From CAKZLS01 sp963701445 (GTDB lineage: Bacteria > Pseudomonadota > Alphaproteobacteria > Rhodospirillales > Defluviicoccaceae), in the NCBI GenBank assembly GCA_963701445.1, contig CAVPAM010000045.1, forward strand, positions 14,295 through 78,294: DNA of 64,000 bases. Direction: 5' to 3'. Each line of letters opens with the position of its first letter. Within the stretch, counting starts at the first letter, position 1. Below, in pieces: positions 30,367 to 39,244 of the stretch. The translations under genes were made by a program, and so were the position numbers. The notes under the pieces were generated by a model. It saw only the letters and a list, made by a program, of their open reading frames with translations. It searched no databases and was not told where the DNA came from.

Positions 30367-30612
30367 ATGACGACAAAAACTATCCAAAGGTTAGGCGTCA
30401 ACCACTTCTATGCGGTTGCGACCGTGCTGCTGCTGGTCGGCTCTCTCGCGGCCTGTGAGGGCATGACGAGTGGCCAAAAGGGCGCAATGACCGGCGCCGC
30501 GCTCGGATCGGGCATCTCCATGGTTGCCGGAGGCGGAGTAGCGACGACCGTCGGCGCGGGGCTGATTGGAGGAGCGGCCGGCTATCTTGGTGGTTCCGCC
30601 ATAGGCAAGTGA
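30367..30612 (+). CDS. Small glycine-zipper lipoprotein
   Basis: An 81-residue protein from ATG 30367 with AGGAGA at about 6 nt. The signal segment ends in the lipobox LAACEG, so it is predicted to be lipidated. The mature part is a glycine-zipper repeat (GAMTGAALGSGISMVAGG, then AGLIGGAAGYLGGSAIGK), as in outer-membrane lipoproteins of the YMGG/OmpA-like zipper type. It lies 75 nt upstream of the HdeA-like gene and may share its transcript. Function is unknown; such proteins act in envelope stability or oligomeric pores. Confidence 0.82.
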   Translation: MTTKTIQRLGVNHFYAVATVLLLVGSLAACEGMTSGQKGAMTGAALGSGISMVAGGGVATTVGAGLIGGAAGYLGGSAIGK

Positions 30613-30687
30613 ACGCTGGAGCAGTTCCTTATCGGAACGAATGACTTTCAGCCCGGAAAAATATCATCCATTTGGGAGGGGCCTCTC

Positions 30688-31314
30688 ATGAAACGCATCC
30701 TGGCAGTTGCCATTTTCCCGCTTGCTCTGGCGAGCGCACCTGTTTTTGCCCAAGACCTTGGGACGAGCTTCGAGGACGCTGCTTTCGTGACGTGCCTTGA
30801 CGCGCAGGCGATGCCGCGCGAGAAGCGCGTCGCACTGGCCGTCGCGCTCGTCGAGCGCGCCAGCAACTTCTACGGCGTCCCATATGTCGAGGGCGGCGCA
30901 TTGGACAGCCAATTGGGAACCTTGATTCGTGCCGCGTGCACGGTTTATCCGAGTGCATATTTGCACAACGTCACGGCCACGGCCTTTCGTGCCGCCACAA
31001 AAGCGTCGGCGCCGCGGGTTCCGACCGCAACACCGATACCCTTTGAGACTGGATCTTTCTTGACGTGCCGGCAGTTCGGACAGTTGACGGACGAGCAGCA
31101 GGATGCGCTGGAGTTTGATTTTGCCGTTCGGGCCGGCCAGCGCTACGGCATGACATTCGAGGATACGGCGAGCGGGCGCGCCAAACTGGACGAGGGAGTC
31201 ACACCTCTGGTCCAGGGAACCTGCTTTCTCACCCCGGACTTCCACATCTACGGCGTGGTCGCGCGGGCGGTGCAGGCCGCGATCGCATTACAGCACGGCG
31301 GAAAGACCAACTGA
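30688..31314 (+). CDS. Periplasmic protein with two tandem HdeA-like modules
   Basis: A 208-residue exported protein (signal peptide to AQD near residue 22). It contains an internal duplication: module 1 has FVTC (Cys36) and AACTVYP (Cys84) with a later HNVTATAFRAA; module 2 has FLTC (Cys127), GTCFLTP (Cys179) and YGVVARAVQAA. The Cys spacing of about 48-52, a Pro shortly after the second Cys and an amphipathic tail match HdeA/HdeB, the acid-activated chaperones, in which the pair forms a disulfide. HdeA itself is a single module; the tandem form is unusual. ATG 30688 has GGGAGGGG upstream. The HdeA assignment is by pattern only. Confidence 0.65.
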   Translation: MKRILAVAIFPLALASAPVFAQDLGTSFEDAAFVTCLDAQAMPREKRVALAVALVERASNFYGVPYVEGGALDSQLGTLIRAACTVYPSAYLHNVTATAFRAATKASAPRVPTATPIPFETGSFLTCRQFGQLTDEQQDALEFDFAVRAGQRYGMTFEDTASGRAKLDEGVTPLVQGTCFLTPDFHIYGVVARAVQAAIALQHGGKTN

Positions 31315-31692
31315 AGGCACCTCGGCGAGCTTGGAATATGGCGGTCCGCCCACCGATCGGCGGGCCAACGGGGTCGCGTTGTCGATCAACGACCCCGTGC
31401 TCCCCGGGGCATTGCCCTACCTGTCCCAACCACTGCCACGGAGACGGCCTTAGCGATCCGTTAACGGTTTTCGTGGCCAAATGACGCCCATTTCGGAGCA
31501 ACCGCGACAAGGGCCACGATGTGAAATTGTGCGTTCAGTATCGCCGCTGGGAATGGCAATGGCGTAAGGCGTGCTGGAAATGGCGAACGTGGAATAGACG
31601 GATTTCCATGGCAAAGTTGCCTCCCACCGGTCGCTATCGCGATTCTCGTCGTAATAGGGGGGCTCGAAATCGATGACAAGGCGGGTGCTCGA
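31315..31692. other. Intergenic stretch with two hairpins
   Basis: No supported gene. Two stem-loops follow the HdeA-like gene: 31343-31366 (GGTCCGCC with GGCGGGCC, one G-U pair) and 31370-31396 (GGGGTCG...CGACCCC with a 2-nt bulge). Neither has a U-tract. The frame just upstream of the nuclease gene encodes a hydrophobic stretch (VAIAILVVIGGL) but no usual start codon. Confidence 0.5.
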
Positions 31693-32151
31693 ATGGATGC
31701 GACCAAAACCGCGCCTCGGCACACGCCCCAATACACCAATGAAATCACCGGCTCGGCGTACGTCGTCGACGGCGACACGCTCGATATCCATGGCCATCGC
31801 ATCCGTCTTCACGGCATCGACGCGCCCGAGAGCGATCAAACATGCCGGGATTCGGGCGGCCTGTACCAATGCGGGCAGCGGGCGAGGCAAGCTCTTGTCA
31901 AAAAGATCAGCAACGGCATCGTCCGGTGTGAAGCCAGGGGCCGTGATCGTTACAACCGGATCATTGCCGTCTGTCGGTCCGATGGCGAGAACTTGAACGG
32001 TTGGATGGTCAGCGAGGGGTGGGCACTCGCCTATCGACAGTATTCGAGCGACTACATCCTTCGGGAGATCGCCGCCTCGACCCTCAACCGCGGCATCTGG
32101 AACGGAGACTTCGTCGCGCCGTGGGACTGGCGGCAAGGGCGGCGCCGTTAG
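31693..32151 (+). CDS. Thermonuclease-family (SNase-like) nuclease
   Basis: A 152-residue OB-fold nuclease module. It shows YVVDGDTLDIHGHRIRLHGIDAPE with the two Asp that bind calcium and the first catalytic Arg, and GRDRYNRIIAVC with the second; C-terminal AASTLNRGIWNGDF matches the family. No signal peptide follows ATG 31693, although most relatives are exported; the hydrophobic codons immediately upstream in the same frame may be the lost signal sequence. It is convergent with the patatin gene. Confidence 0.85.
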   Translation: MDATKTAPRHTPQYTNEITGSAYVVDGDTLDIHGHRIRLHGIDAPESDQTCRDSGGLYQCGQRARQALVKKISNGIVRCEARGRDRYNRIIAVCRSDGENLNGWMVSEGWALAYRQYSSDYILREIAASTLNRGIWNGDFVAPWDWRQGRRR

Positions 32152-32255
32152 GTCAAGGCCGCCGAGAGTCGAAGGGGTAAAGAGGAGGTGTCCCAACAGC
32201 GCCAGGGCTGTGGGGTCATGGCATTGCAGCTTTCCCGCGTGCTCTAACTTATAGA

Positions 32256-33491
32256 TTTCTAGAGCAAGTAAATCCGAGCGCATGAGTCCACGCGATCGGA
32301 TATCGCGCTACCGCGCCGTCATCACCTCCAGGGCCCAGGCGGGAATATCGCCGTCGTTGGACGGGGCGTTGCTGCCACGGATCGGGCTCCAGGGCGAGCG
32401 CGCGCCCCGCGTCGAACGCCGCGCGCATCTGGGTCGGGTCGAAGGCGAGTACGTCGTTGCCGATCGGGACGCCGTCCGGAATCCCGACCGTCCTGTAGTC
32501 GTAGCCGAGTATCTTCGTCCCGAAGAAGGACCGTATCAGGGCCGTCTGCATGGACTGTTCCATCATCACGCTGACCGTTTTCGCCGCGACGTCGCCAAGG
32601 GCCCGGCGCAGGGCCTGGGGCGGCTCCGTGACCCGGCCGTTCTCGATCAGGTACAGGGTGCCCCGGCCGTGCAGCGGAGGATTGAGCGCCCGCGTCCCGG
32701 CCATCCCCGGGACGACCACATTCGAACGGGCGGCCCCGTCGACGAACAGGTGGCCATCGATTTCCACCGGCGGAAAGATGATGGGGAACGAGGCGGAGGC
32801 CAGCAGCACCTTGCGATAGAGCTCCAGGTCGCCGGCCTTCGCGATCAGCGACATGTTCCAGACCCAGGTCTGGCCGTAATCGATGTTGGTGGTGCCCACG
32901 AACAGCAGACGATTCTCATCGGCGGCCGCGGCCACCCGCTGCAAAGTCTCCTCGGTGACATACTTGGCGATCATTTCGCTCAGCGGAGAGGTATCCCTGA
33001 GCGAGTCGGTACCGGAAACGAGGTCGAGGACCGGTCGCTCCCTGTAGATGTTGTCACGGGTGATCTGGGTGTACATCTCCTCCAGCTTGGCGTCGTCGGC
33101 CGGGGTGCCGAGAAGCGCGTGGGTGGCCAGCAACGCGCCGGTGCTGACACCGCCGACCACGTCGAACTCCGGCCGCCGCCCGCTTTCGCGCCAGCCGATG
33201 AGGAAACCGGCGCCGAAGGCGCCGTTCTGGCCGCCGCCGGAGAGGGACAGCAAGTTCAACGCGTGTCCGCGCCTGCGCTCCAGGTAGCGGATGAGATTGT
33301 CGCCGGGGACGGCCGTCACCCCGGCAAACATGGTCGACGGCTCGGTCGGATTCAGCGGCTGGAAACCGTTCGGGAGCGCGGCGTACGACGGTGCCTTCCC
33401 GGAGAGGACCCGCGTCCGGAGGCGTCGCGCAGGCCGCCAGAAGCAGCAATACCAGAAAACCCTGGAAAATCCTCAACGTCCCGTGTCTCAT
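32256..33491 (-). pseudogene. Patatin-like phospholipase lipoprotein, two frameshifts
   Basis: Ser-Asp lipid acyl hydrolase. The restored protein starts at ATG 33491 (MRHGTLRIFQGFLVLLLLAACA, a lipoprotein signal with LAAC). The frame shifts near 33380 into NGFQPLNPTEPSTMFAGVTAV, then the core: SGGGQNGAFGAGF oxyanion loop, nucleophile Ser in GGVSTGALLA and Asp in FVDGAARSN. A second shift near 32380 restores GSNAPSNDGDIPAWALEV and a stop at about 32318, inside the given span; without it the frame runs to 32249. Both disruptions are single bases and all catalytic residues survive, so this may be an intact gene with sequence errors. Confidence 0.75.
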
Positions 33492-33625
33492 GCCCCCTCC
33501 GGTGCTTGACAATGCTTGGCCCTCCGATCGCGCCCGCGAGGACGCGCTCATGCGCTCTTTAGCACGCGCCGGCGCGGCGCGGAAAGCATCCGAATGCGAA
33601 AACGGACGCGCGCGGAGGGTCGACG

Positions 33626-34637
33626 TCAATCCACCGGCGGGGCCGGACGCGCCGGCAGGCCCGCGCGGATCGCCTCCGAATAGTCCGCGTCCGGGGACAC
33701 GGCCCGGGCCCTCGGGTTGATGTAGCTGACCGATTTGAGCTCCGCGAAGGGCAACTCCCGGTTCACGACCCCCAGTTCGTAAAGCAGCTCGTCCAGATAG
33801 CCGTTCGCCAGCCAGCGCCAGTCGAGGGGGACCCCCTCGACCACATGGCTCGCATGCAGCCCGATGGTGGTGGTGCAATTCTGCGTCAGGGCGTTGTACC
33901 AGGTGGGCTCGCGCGCCAGCCGATTGATCGTTTCCAGGTAATCCAGCAGGATCGAGCGGGCGCGGGCGGGCGGCGTGCGGAGGCGATAGAGGTACACGTC
34001 CTCGTTCCGGTAATTGGTCCGCAGCCCCGCCACGTCGGCCTCGTCGGCGACCACGTAGTACAGCTCGTACTGGCGGAAAAAGCCGCGGAGCGCCGAATAG
34101 CTCTCGCCCTCTTGCTTCCGGGTCTCGATGGAGATGGCCAACGGCGGGCCATCGTCGAACCGCCAGCTCAGGATGGTATGGGCGATGCTCGGGGACCCCC
34201 AGTAGATCACGAACAGATCCAGCCCCCGCAGCTTCGACAGGTCATGGGTGCGCGTCTCCCAGCGTTCGGTGTAGTCGGTCTCGGAGCGGTAGACGAAATT
34301 CCGAACGTTGTGGATGGTGACCATGTCCCCTTCGATCTCCGCGCGGGGAAGCCGGGCCACGTCCCGCTGCCATTCCCGGTCGTTGCCCGGCTCCAGGCTC
34401 AACCACCAGCCGAGCACCACGGCGAACAGCACCGCGCAGGCGGCAAACGCCGCGCCCCCTCGGCCGGACCATCGCCAGCAGCGCCAGCGAGGCCGCCGCG
34501 TAGGCCCCGGCCAGCCCGGCCGCCAACGGCCGCGACGCCGGCCCGTCGAACCACAGCGCCGCCCCGCCCCAGGCGATGGCCCCGAGCAGGACAACCCACA
34601 AGACCAGAAGGCCAAGCAACCTCGCGGCCGCCCTCAT
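33626..34637 (-). CDS. DUF4105 (Lnb N-terminal periplasmic domain) membrane protein, frameshifted near 34456
   Basis: From ATG 34637 the protein has two or three N-terminal membrane helices (LLGLLVLWVVLLGAIAWGG, GLAGAYAAASLALLAMVR), then a frame break in a run of five C bases (34455-34459). One base less joins it to AAFAACAVLFAVVLGWWLSL and a soluble domain of about 250 residues with VRNFVYRSETDYTERWETR, LFVIYWGSPSIAHTILSW and TQNCTTTIGLHAS, the DUF4105 pattern with a conserved Cys and His that suggests a papain-like active site. The function of the family is unknown. It is divergent from the arsR operon. Confidence 0.82.
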
Positions 34638-34757
34638 GACAGGATCCGTTTCATATGCTCGGCACCGGACGTTGGAACAGGATCGCACAAACTACACCGC
34701 CGGCCCCCGATAGGGAATCATCGCGCATTCCCGCGAACGCATTGAAAGCGACGTTGA

Positions 34758-34801
34758 TTGACAAATTCCCGTCCCGACCGTATTATGCGCATAAACGCAT
34801 A
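34758..34801 (+). promoter_or_regulatory. Promoter and ArsR-type operator of the arsR-arsP operon
   Basis: TTGACA (34758-34763), a 17-nt spacer and TATTAT (34781-34786) form a near-consensus promoter. The inverted repeat TATGCG-N6-CGCATA (34784-34801) overlaps the -10 box, the expected place for an ArsR-family repressor released by metal or arsenical. Confidence 0.8.
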
Positions 34802-34820
34802 TGCGGAAAGGAATGTGAAA

Positions 34821-35114
34821 ATGAATGTCTCGCAAGTCTTGTCGGCGCTCTCGGAACCGATCCGGTTGTGCGCCATGACCATCATCTGGGATGGTGGCGA
34901 GCACTGCGTGTGCGAGTTGATGGTTCGGCTGGACGCGACACAGTCGAGAATGTCGCGCCACATGAGCGCGCTCAAGGCCGCGGGTCTGGTTGTCGACCGG
35001 CGCGACGCGCAGTGGGTCCGCTACCGGCGCAACCCCGATCTCCCTGGAGAAATCGCCCGGATCGTCGATGCGGTGGTCGCGGCGACCGGAAGTGAAGGAA
35101 AGGCCGCCGCATGA
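34821..35114 (+). CDS. ArsR-family repressor
   Basis: A 97-residue winged-helix regulator from ATG 34821 (MNVSQVLSALSEPIRLCAM); the upstream ATG at 34758 lies in the promoter. Helix-turn-helix: CVCELMVRLDATQSRMSRHMSALKAAGLVVDRRDAQWVRY, with ELCVCD-like HCVCEL carrying the vicinal Cys-x-Cys-type site used to sense arsenite or antimonite. It overlaps the permease start by 4 nt and probably represses its own operon through the palindrome at 34784. Confidence 0.93.
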   Translation: MNVSQVLSALSEPIRLCAMTIIWDGGEHCVCELMVRLDATQSRMSRHMSALKAAGLVVDRRDAQWVRYRRNPDLPGEIARIVDAVVAATGSEGKAAA

Positions 35115-36202
35115 CCACCGACACACTGGCGGCGCGGAAAAGCGCCCCCGAAAACTCCCGGGAAAGCAATCGCAAGGAGACGTCCGTCTGGATCTGGTAC
35201 GGCGGGCTGGGCTTGGCGCTCGTTCTCTGGGGCCTCGTTTATAGCCGTCTCGCGCCGGCTTCCGAGTGGCTCGTGTCGCTTCTCCCGGTGTCGCGGGAGA
35301 GCCATCTCGGCGAAACGCTCGCGTTCTTCCTCTACGACACTCCGAAGGTCATACTGCTGCTGACCCTCGTCGTGTTCGCGATGGGAGTCGTGCGCAGCTA
35401 TTTCTCCCCGGAGAGGACACGAGCGCTTCTCTCTGGCAGGCGCGAGGGCGTCGGCAACGTCATGGCGGCGGGGCTCGGCATCGTCACGCCCTTCTGCTCC
35501 TGCTCGGCGGTGCCCTTGTTCATCGGGTTCGTCTCGGCGGGCGTGCCGCTCGGTATCACGTTTTCGTTCCTGATCGCCGCTCCAATGGTCAACGAAGTCG
35601 CGCTCGCACTTCTCTTCGGCCTCGTCGGCTGGCAGGTCGCGCTGACCTATCTCGGTTTCGGACTGGTCCTCGCCATCGTCGCCGGATGGGTGATCGGGCA
35701 AGCGCGTCTGGAACACTGGCTTCAGGATTGGGTCAGGGAGATCCACGCGGGCGGCGGCGCGGTCCTTCCCGGCCGGGAGCTGACGTTCGTCGATCGGATC
35801 AAATTCGGTATCGAGGCGGTCAAGGACATCGTCGGCAAGGTCTGGATATGGATCCTTGCCGGCATCGCGGTCGGTTCCCTGATCCACGGCTTTGTGCCGG
35901 CCGATCTGATGGCCGCCGTCATGGGCGCGGATGCCTGGTGGTCGGTGCCGGCGGCGGTGGTCATCGGCATTCCGATGTACGCGAACGCGGCCGGCGTGAT
36001 CCCGATCGTCGAAGCGTTGCTCGGCAAGGGGGCGGCTCTCGGCACGACGCTCGCCTTCATGATGTCCGTGATCGCGCTGTCCTTGCCGGAAATGATCATC
36101 CTGCGGAAGGTTCTGACATTCCGGCTGATCGCCGTGTTCATCGGCGTGGTCGGCTCCGGCATTCTGGCCGTGGGTTTTCTGTTTAACATGTTGTTCCACT
36201 GA
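35111..36202 (+). CDS. arsP: ArsP-type permease (DUF318 family)
   Basis: A 363-residue membrane protein with about 10 helices. The signature TPFCSCSAVPLFIGF holds the paired Cys typical of ArsP, which exports trivalent methyl- and aromatic arsenicals; the mirrored half has IPMYANAAGVIPIVEAL. It is coupled to arsR by ATGA and followed after 18 nt by a small thioredoxin-like gene, the common arsR-permease-thioredoxin trio. Exported substrate in this organism is inferred; the wider family also includes putative metal exporters. Confidence 0.88.
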   Translation: MTTDTLAARKSAPENSRESNRKETSVWIWYGGLGLALVLWGLVYSRLAPASEWLVSLLPVSRESHLGETLAFFLYDTPKVILLLTLVVFAMGVVRSYFSPERTRALLSGRREGVGNVMAAGLGIVTPFCSCSAVPLFIGFVSAGVPLGITFSFLIAAPMVNEVALALLFGLVGWQVALTYLGFGLVLAIVAGWVIGQARLEHWLQDWVREIHAGGGAVLPGRELTFVDRIKFGIEAVKDIVGKVWIWILAGIAVGSLIHGFVPADLMAAVMGADAWWSVPAAVVIGIPMYANAAGVIPIVEALLGKGAALGTTLAFMMSVIALSLPEMIILRKVLTFRLIAVFIGVVGSGILAVGFLFNMLFH

Positions 36203-36220
36203 TTCCGGGGAGGATGTTCC

Positions 36221-36456
36221 ATGAAGGACGTGAAGGTGCTGGGTCCCGGCTGCAAGCGCTGCGAAACCACCGAGGCCATGGTCAAGGACGCGGCGGCAAG
36301 GCTCGGAGTCGAGGTCAAGGTCGAAAAGGTCACCGATTACGCCGAGATCGCGAAGTTCGGCATCGTGTCGACGCCCGGTATCGTCGTCGACGGCAAGGTC
36401 GTCCACGCCGGCGGACTTCCCGACGCCGAGGCTTGGAAACCTGGCTGCGGGGCTGA
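36221..36456 (+). CDS. Small redox-active disulfide (thioredoxin-like) protein, 3' frameshift
   Basis: About 78 residues from ATG 36221, GGGAGG upstream. MKDVKVLGPGCKRCETTEAM contains the CxxC active site (Cys11, Cys14) of the MTH895-type mini-thioredoxins that accompany ArsP-like permeases, followed by STPGIVVDGKVVHAGGLPD with the cis-Pro. The frame slips near 36431; a one-base correction gives ETWLRG and a stop at 36454-36456, the normal end. As read the frame continues to 36568 with an unrelated tail. Likely supplies electrons or handles the metal(loid) for the permease. Confidence 0.85.
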
Positions 36457-36593
36457 TGCCGGCGTCGGCACGGAAGCCCGCGCGGGGAAGAACAGCATGG
36501 TGTGTTCGCGCGATACCGATCCGCATTGGTGGGAACCCGATACGACCGTTACTATGATACGGCCGTAAACGGTTTCACGGAAAGCGGACCAAC

Positions 36594-37682
36594 ATGCCGA
36601 CGGCATTCATCAGCTACTCCTGGGAGAGCGAAGAGCACGGAAACTGGGTTCGCGGGCTGGCCACCGATCTGCGCGCGAACGGGGTGGACGCCTTGCTGGA
36701 TCAGTGGGAGGTGCGCCTCGGCGACGATGTCACCGAATTCATGGAGCGCTGCGTATCCACGGCGGACTACGTGCTTTTAATCTGCACCGAATCCTTCGGG
36801 GAGAAGGCGAACGCCCGCCGGGGCGGCGTGGGATACGAGCAATCGATCATAACGTCGGACTTGCTGAACTCCCGGCCGCCGCGCGGCCGCTTCGTCTGCG
36901 CGCTGCGCCGGGGCGCTCCCTCCCTGGCGATCCCGAGATACATGCGCTCGCGCCTCTGGGTCGATTTCCGCGACGACGGGGAATACCGGAGCGGCCTCGA
37001 TCAGCTTCTCGTCCACATGCTCGGACGGTACGAGGACCTCAAGCCGCCCATAAGCCCGGTCCCCGTGGCCGCGCCGCCCGAAGCCGCCGGCGAAGCGGAG
37101 GATACACCGCCACGCACACCGCCACGCGCTTGGGTGCTTGTCGCCGGGACCGGACCGCTCAGGGCGTTCAGCGACGAGTTGAAGGAAACGGCGCGGCACC
37201 TCGGCGCGCGGTTGGCCACTCAAGGCTACGGACTGGTGACGGGCGGCTGGACCGGCGTCGACGAGACCGTCGCGCGCGCGTTCTGGGAAACGAGTTCGGA
37301 GCGGGGGCTCGCGCCCGAGGACCGCCTGATTCAGGTGATCGTCAAGGACGGCGATCCGCCCTTCGCCGCCGGTCAGCTCGTCTTTGTCGGCAAGGGGAAG
37401 GAGGAGTGGCTGGAGCCCATACGGCGCGCCGACGCCGTGCTGCTGCTTGGCGGCATCGGCGGAACCCGGAAAACGGGCGAGATGGCCTTGGAGATCCGCA
37501 AACCCGTCCTGCCGCTCGCCGACACGGGAGGCGACGCGAAGAAGCTATACCTCCGGATGCTGAAGGATTGGGACCGTTTCGACTGGCTGAAGCTCGACAA
37601 GAAACAGTTCCAGCGCGTCGCCCGCCCCCAACTCGACGGCGCGGACGCCGCGACCGACGCGTTGGCCGTCCTGTTCGCGTAG
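36594..37682 (+). CDS. TIR/SEFIR domain fused to a SLOG nucleotide-sensor domain
   Basis: A 362-residue cytoplasmic protein. Residues ~1-140 are a TIR-type domain of the SEFIR branch: FISYSWESEEHGNWV, ALLDQWEVRLGDDVTEFME, YVLLICTESFGEKANARRGGVGYEQ, with Glu82 in GGVGYE at the NADase catalytic position. After a Pro/Ala linker (~145-180), residues ~180-362 form a Rossmann-like SLOG domain: WVLVAGTGPL, YGLVTGGWTGVDETVARAFWE and VLLLGGIGGTRKTGEMALEI. TIR enzymes and SLOG sensors work together in Thoeris (ThsB signal, ThsA SLOG) and related conflict systems; here both sit on one chain. It is a lone gene between arsP-trx and mipZ. Role in phage defence is inferred. Confidence 0.85.
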   Translation: MPTAFISYSWESEEHGNWVRGLATDLRANGVDALLDQWEVRLGDDVTEFMERCVSTADYVLLICTESFGEKANARRGGVGYEQSIITSDLLNSRPPRGRFVCALRRGAPSLAIPRYMRSRLWVDFRDDGEYRSGLDQLLVHMLGRYEDLKPPISPVPVAAPPEAAGEAEDTPPRTPPRAWVLVAGTGPLRAFSDELKETARHLGARLATQGYGLVTGGWTGVDETVARAFWETSSERGLAPEDRLIQVIVKDGDPPFAAGQLVFVGKGKEEWLEPIRRADAVLLLGGIGGTRKTGEMALEIRKPVLPLADTGGDAKKLYLRMLKDWDRFDWLKLDKKQFQRVARPQLDGADAATDALAVLFA

Positions 37683-37975
37683 CCGCCCGCCGTCAACCAT
37701 GCGGGCTTTGGGGTCAAGGCAAGCATTGTAGCGTTTAGGAACTCTGTCGCCGACGACTCCGGTTGCACAAGGCTCTTAGAGATTTCGAAACTCCCGCTGA
37801 TGTTAAATAGCGCCGGGGCGTACCCGGAGAATCGAAAACATCGGAATACGATCAGGTTCGTTGTCGGTTTTCGAACGATGCGCCTCCCTGTGTACCATCG
37901 CTTCTGAACCCGCCGTTGCCAAGGGACGTCGTTTCCAGTGCAGACGAAACCACTCACACCGGAGCCTCGGCCGAA

Positions 37976-39244
37976 ATGAGAAACCCATGGGGCGGACGGA
38001 TTATCGTCGTCGGCAACGAAAAGGGAGGCAGCGGCAAGTCCACCACCGCGATGCATCTCATCGTCACGTTGATGGAACTCGGCTATTCCGTGGCCAGCAT
38101 CGACGCCGACGTCCACCAGCGATCACTGACCCAGTACCTCGACAATCGCCGCCGACACGCCTTGCGTTCAGGTCGCGCTCTTTCCATACCGGAACACGGC
38201 GTGTTCGAGAGAGACATCAGCCTTATCGAATTTTCATGCCAGAAAAATCTTCGATCGAAAGTGCTGAACACGGCAAATACCCACGATTTTCTTATCATCG
38301 ACACCCCAGGGCAACAGACATTACTATCCCAATACCTTCACTCCCTGGCGGATATTGTCATCACTCCAATCAACGACAGCTTTGTCGATCTTGATGTCAT
38401 CGCCAAACTGGAATGCGTCGATCATGACTCCTTCGACGACTTCAATTTCGTCGGCGAGAGCCACTACGCCAGCATGGTAAACGAAGCAAGGAAGCGGCGG
38501 GCCACCCACGACGGAGGGTCCATGGACTGGATTGTCTTGCGCAATCGACTGAGCAGTTTGGATGCGCGCAACAAGCGCCGCATGGAAAAGGTCCTGTTGC
38601 AACTGTCGGATCTGCTCGACTTTCGCCTGGCACGTGGGCTGAGCGAGCGCGTCATCTTCAGGGAGTTGTTTCCGGCCGGGTTGACGCTGATGGACATGGG
38701 GTCGTCTTCGGGCGGACGACCGCTGGCCATCTCTCATGTGGCGGCGCGGCAAGAAATACGAATGCTCGTCGAGTCTCTCGATATTCGTCCCGAGACAAGC
38801 GTGCTGAGTGAGGGGAAGGGCCCTGTCGCGGAGGGCGTTTTCGCGCGGAATTCTACTGTGCATGGGGTTGTTTTTGCAAAAAGCGTTTACACCCCCCCCT
38901 CCCCCCATGTTTCCCATTGCACGGGGACGCGTTCCGGACTTGGTATCGGCGGGCTGTTTCGTCGACAGTTCTGGATTGATGGAGGGGATTGCCGCGCCGC
39001 TACGCGCATTCCGAGGACGCGGCGGCGCGGGCGTTCCGGCCGACACCCCCGCCGTCCTCGCGAGCCGAAGGCGCGGCGATCCAGGACCGCCGGCCTTCCC
39101 GCGCAACCGGTTCGACCCGGTTCCTCCCGGATGGCCGAGACCGACGATCGCCGATCGCCGATCCAGCAAGGGTCTTACGCCAGGTACACCCGCTCCAGGG
39201 CGCTGCGCGAGACGTTGCCCTTCTTGTCCTCGGCCTCGATGTAG
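37976..39244 (+). CDS. mipZ: MipZ-type ParA-like ATPase, with C-terminal read-through
   Basis: In Alphaproteobacteria MipZ gradients on the chromosome position FtsZ. ATG 37976 begins MRNPWGGRIIVVGNEKGGSG; deviant Walker A is GNEKGGSGKST, then DADVHQRS, IDTPGQQ, TPINDSFVDLDV, MDWIVLRNRLSSLDARNKRRME and RVIFRELFPAGLTL, all close to MipZ. Homology ends at ISHVAARQEIRMLVESLDI (residue ~270), the usual full length. The frame then runs on 145 residues through low-complexity sequence and into the convergent GH57 gene. Either neighbouring frame stops at 38803-38810, so an indel there is likely and the true end is about 38808. A C-run (8 C, T, 6 C) is at 38892-38906. Confidence 0.85.
   Translation: MRNPWGGRIIVVGNEKGGSGKSTTAMHLIVTLMELGYSVASIDADVHQRSLTQYLDNRRRHALRSGRALSIPEHGVFERDISLIEFSCQKNLRSKVLNTANTHDFLIIDTPGQQTLLSQYLHSLADIVITPINDSFVDLDVIAKLECVDHDSFDDFNFVGESHYASMVNEARKRRATHDGGSMDWIVLRNRLSSLDARNKRRMEKVLLQLSDLLDFRLARGLSERVIFRELFPAGLTLMDMGSSSGGRPLAISHVAARQEIRMLVESLDIRPETSVLSEGKGPVAEGVFARNSTVHGVVFAKSVYTPPSPHVSHCTGTRSGLGIGGLFRRQFWIDGGDCRAATRIPRTRRRGRSGRHPRRPREPKARRSRTAGLPAQPVRPGSSRMAETDDRRSPIQQGSYARYTRSRALRETLPFLSSASM

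Noticed and set aside
38892..38906. C-rich run (8 C, T, 6 C) as a phase-variation switch for mipZ
   Set aside because: It lies beyond the likely natural end of MipZ, in non-homologous sequence, so length changes there would not switch a functional protein.
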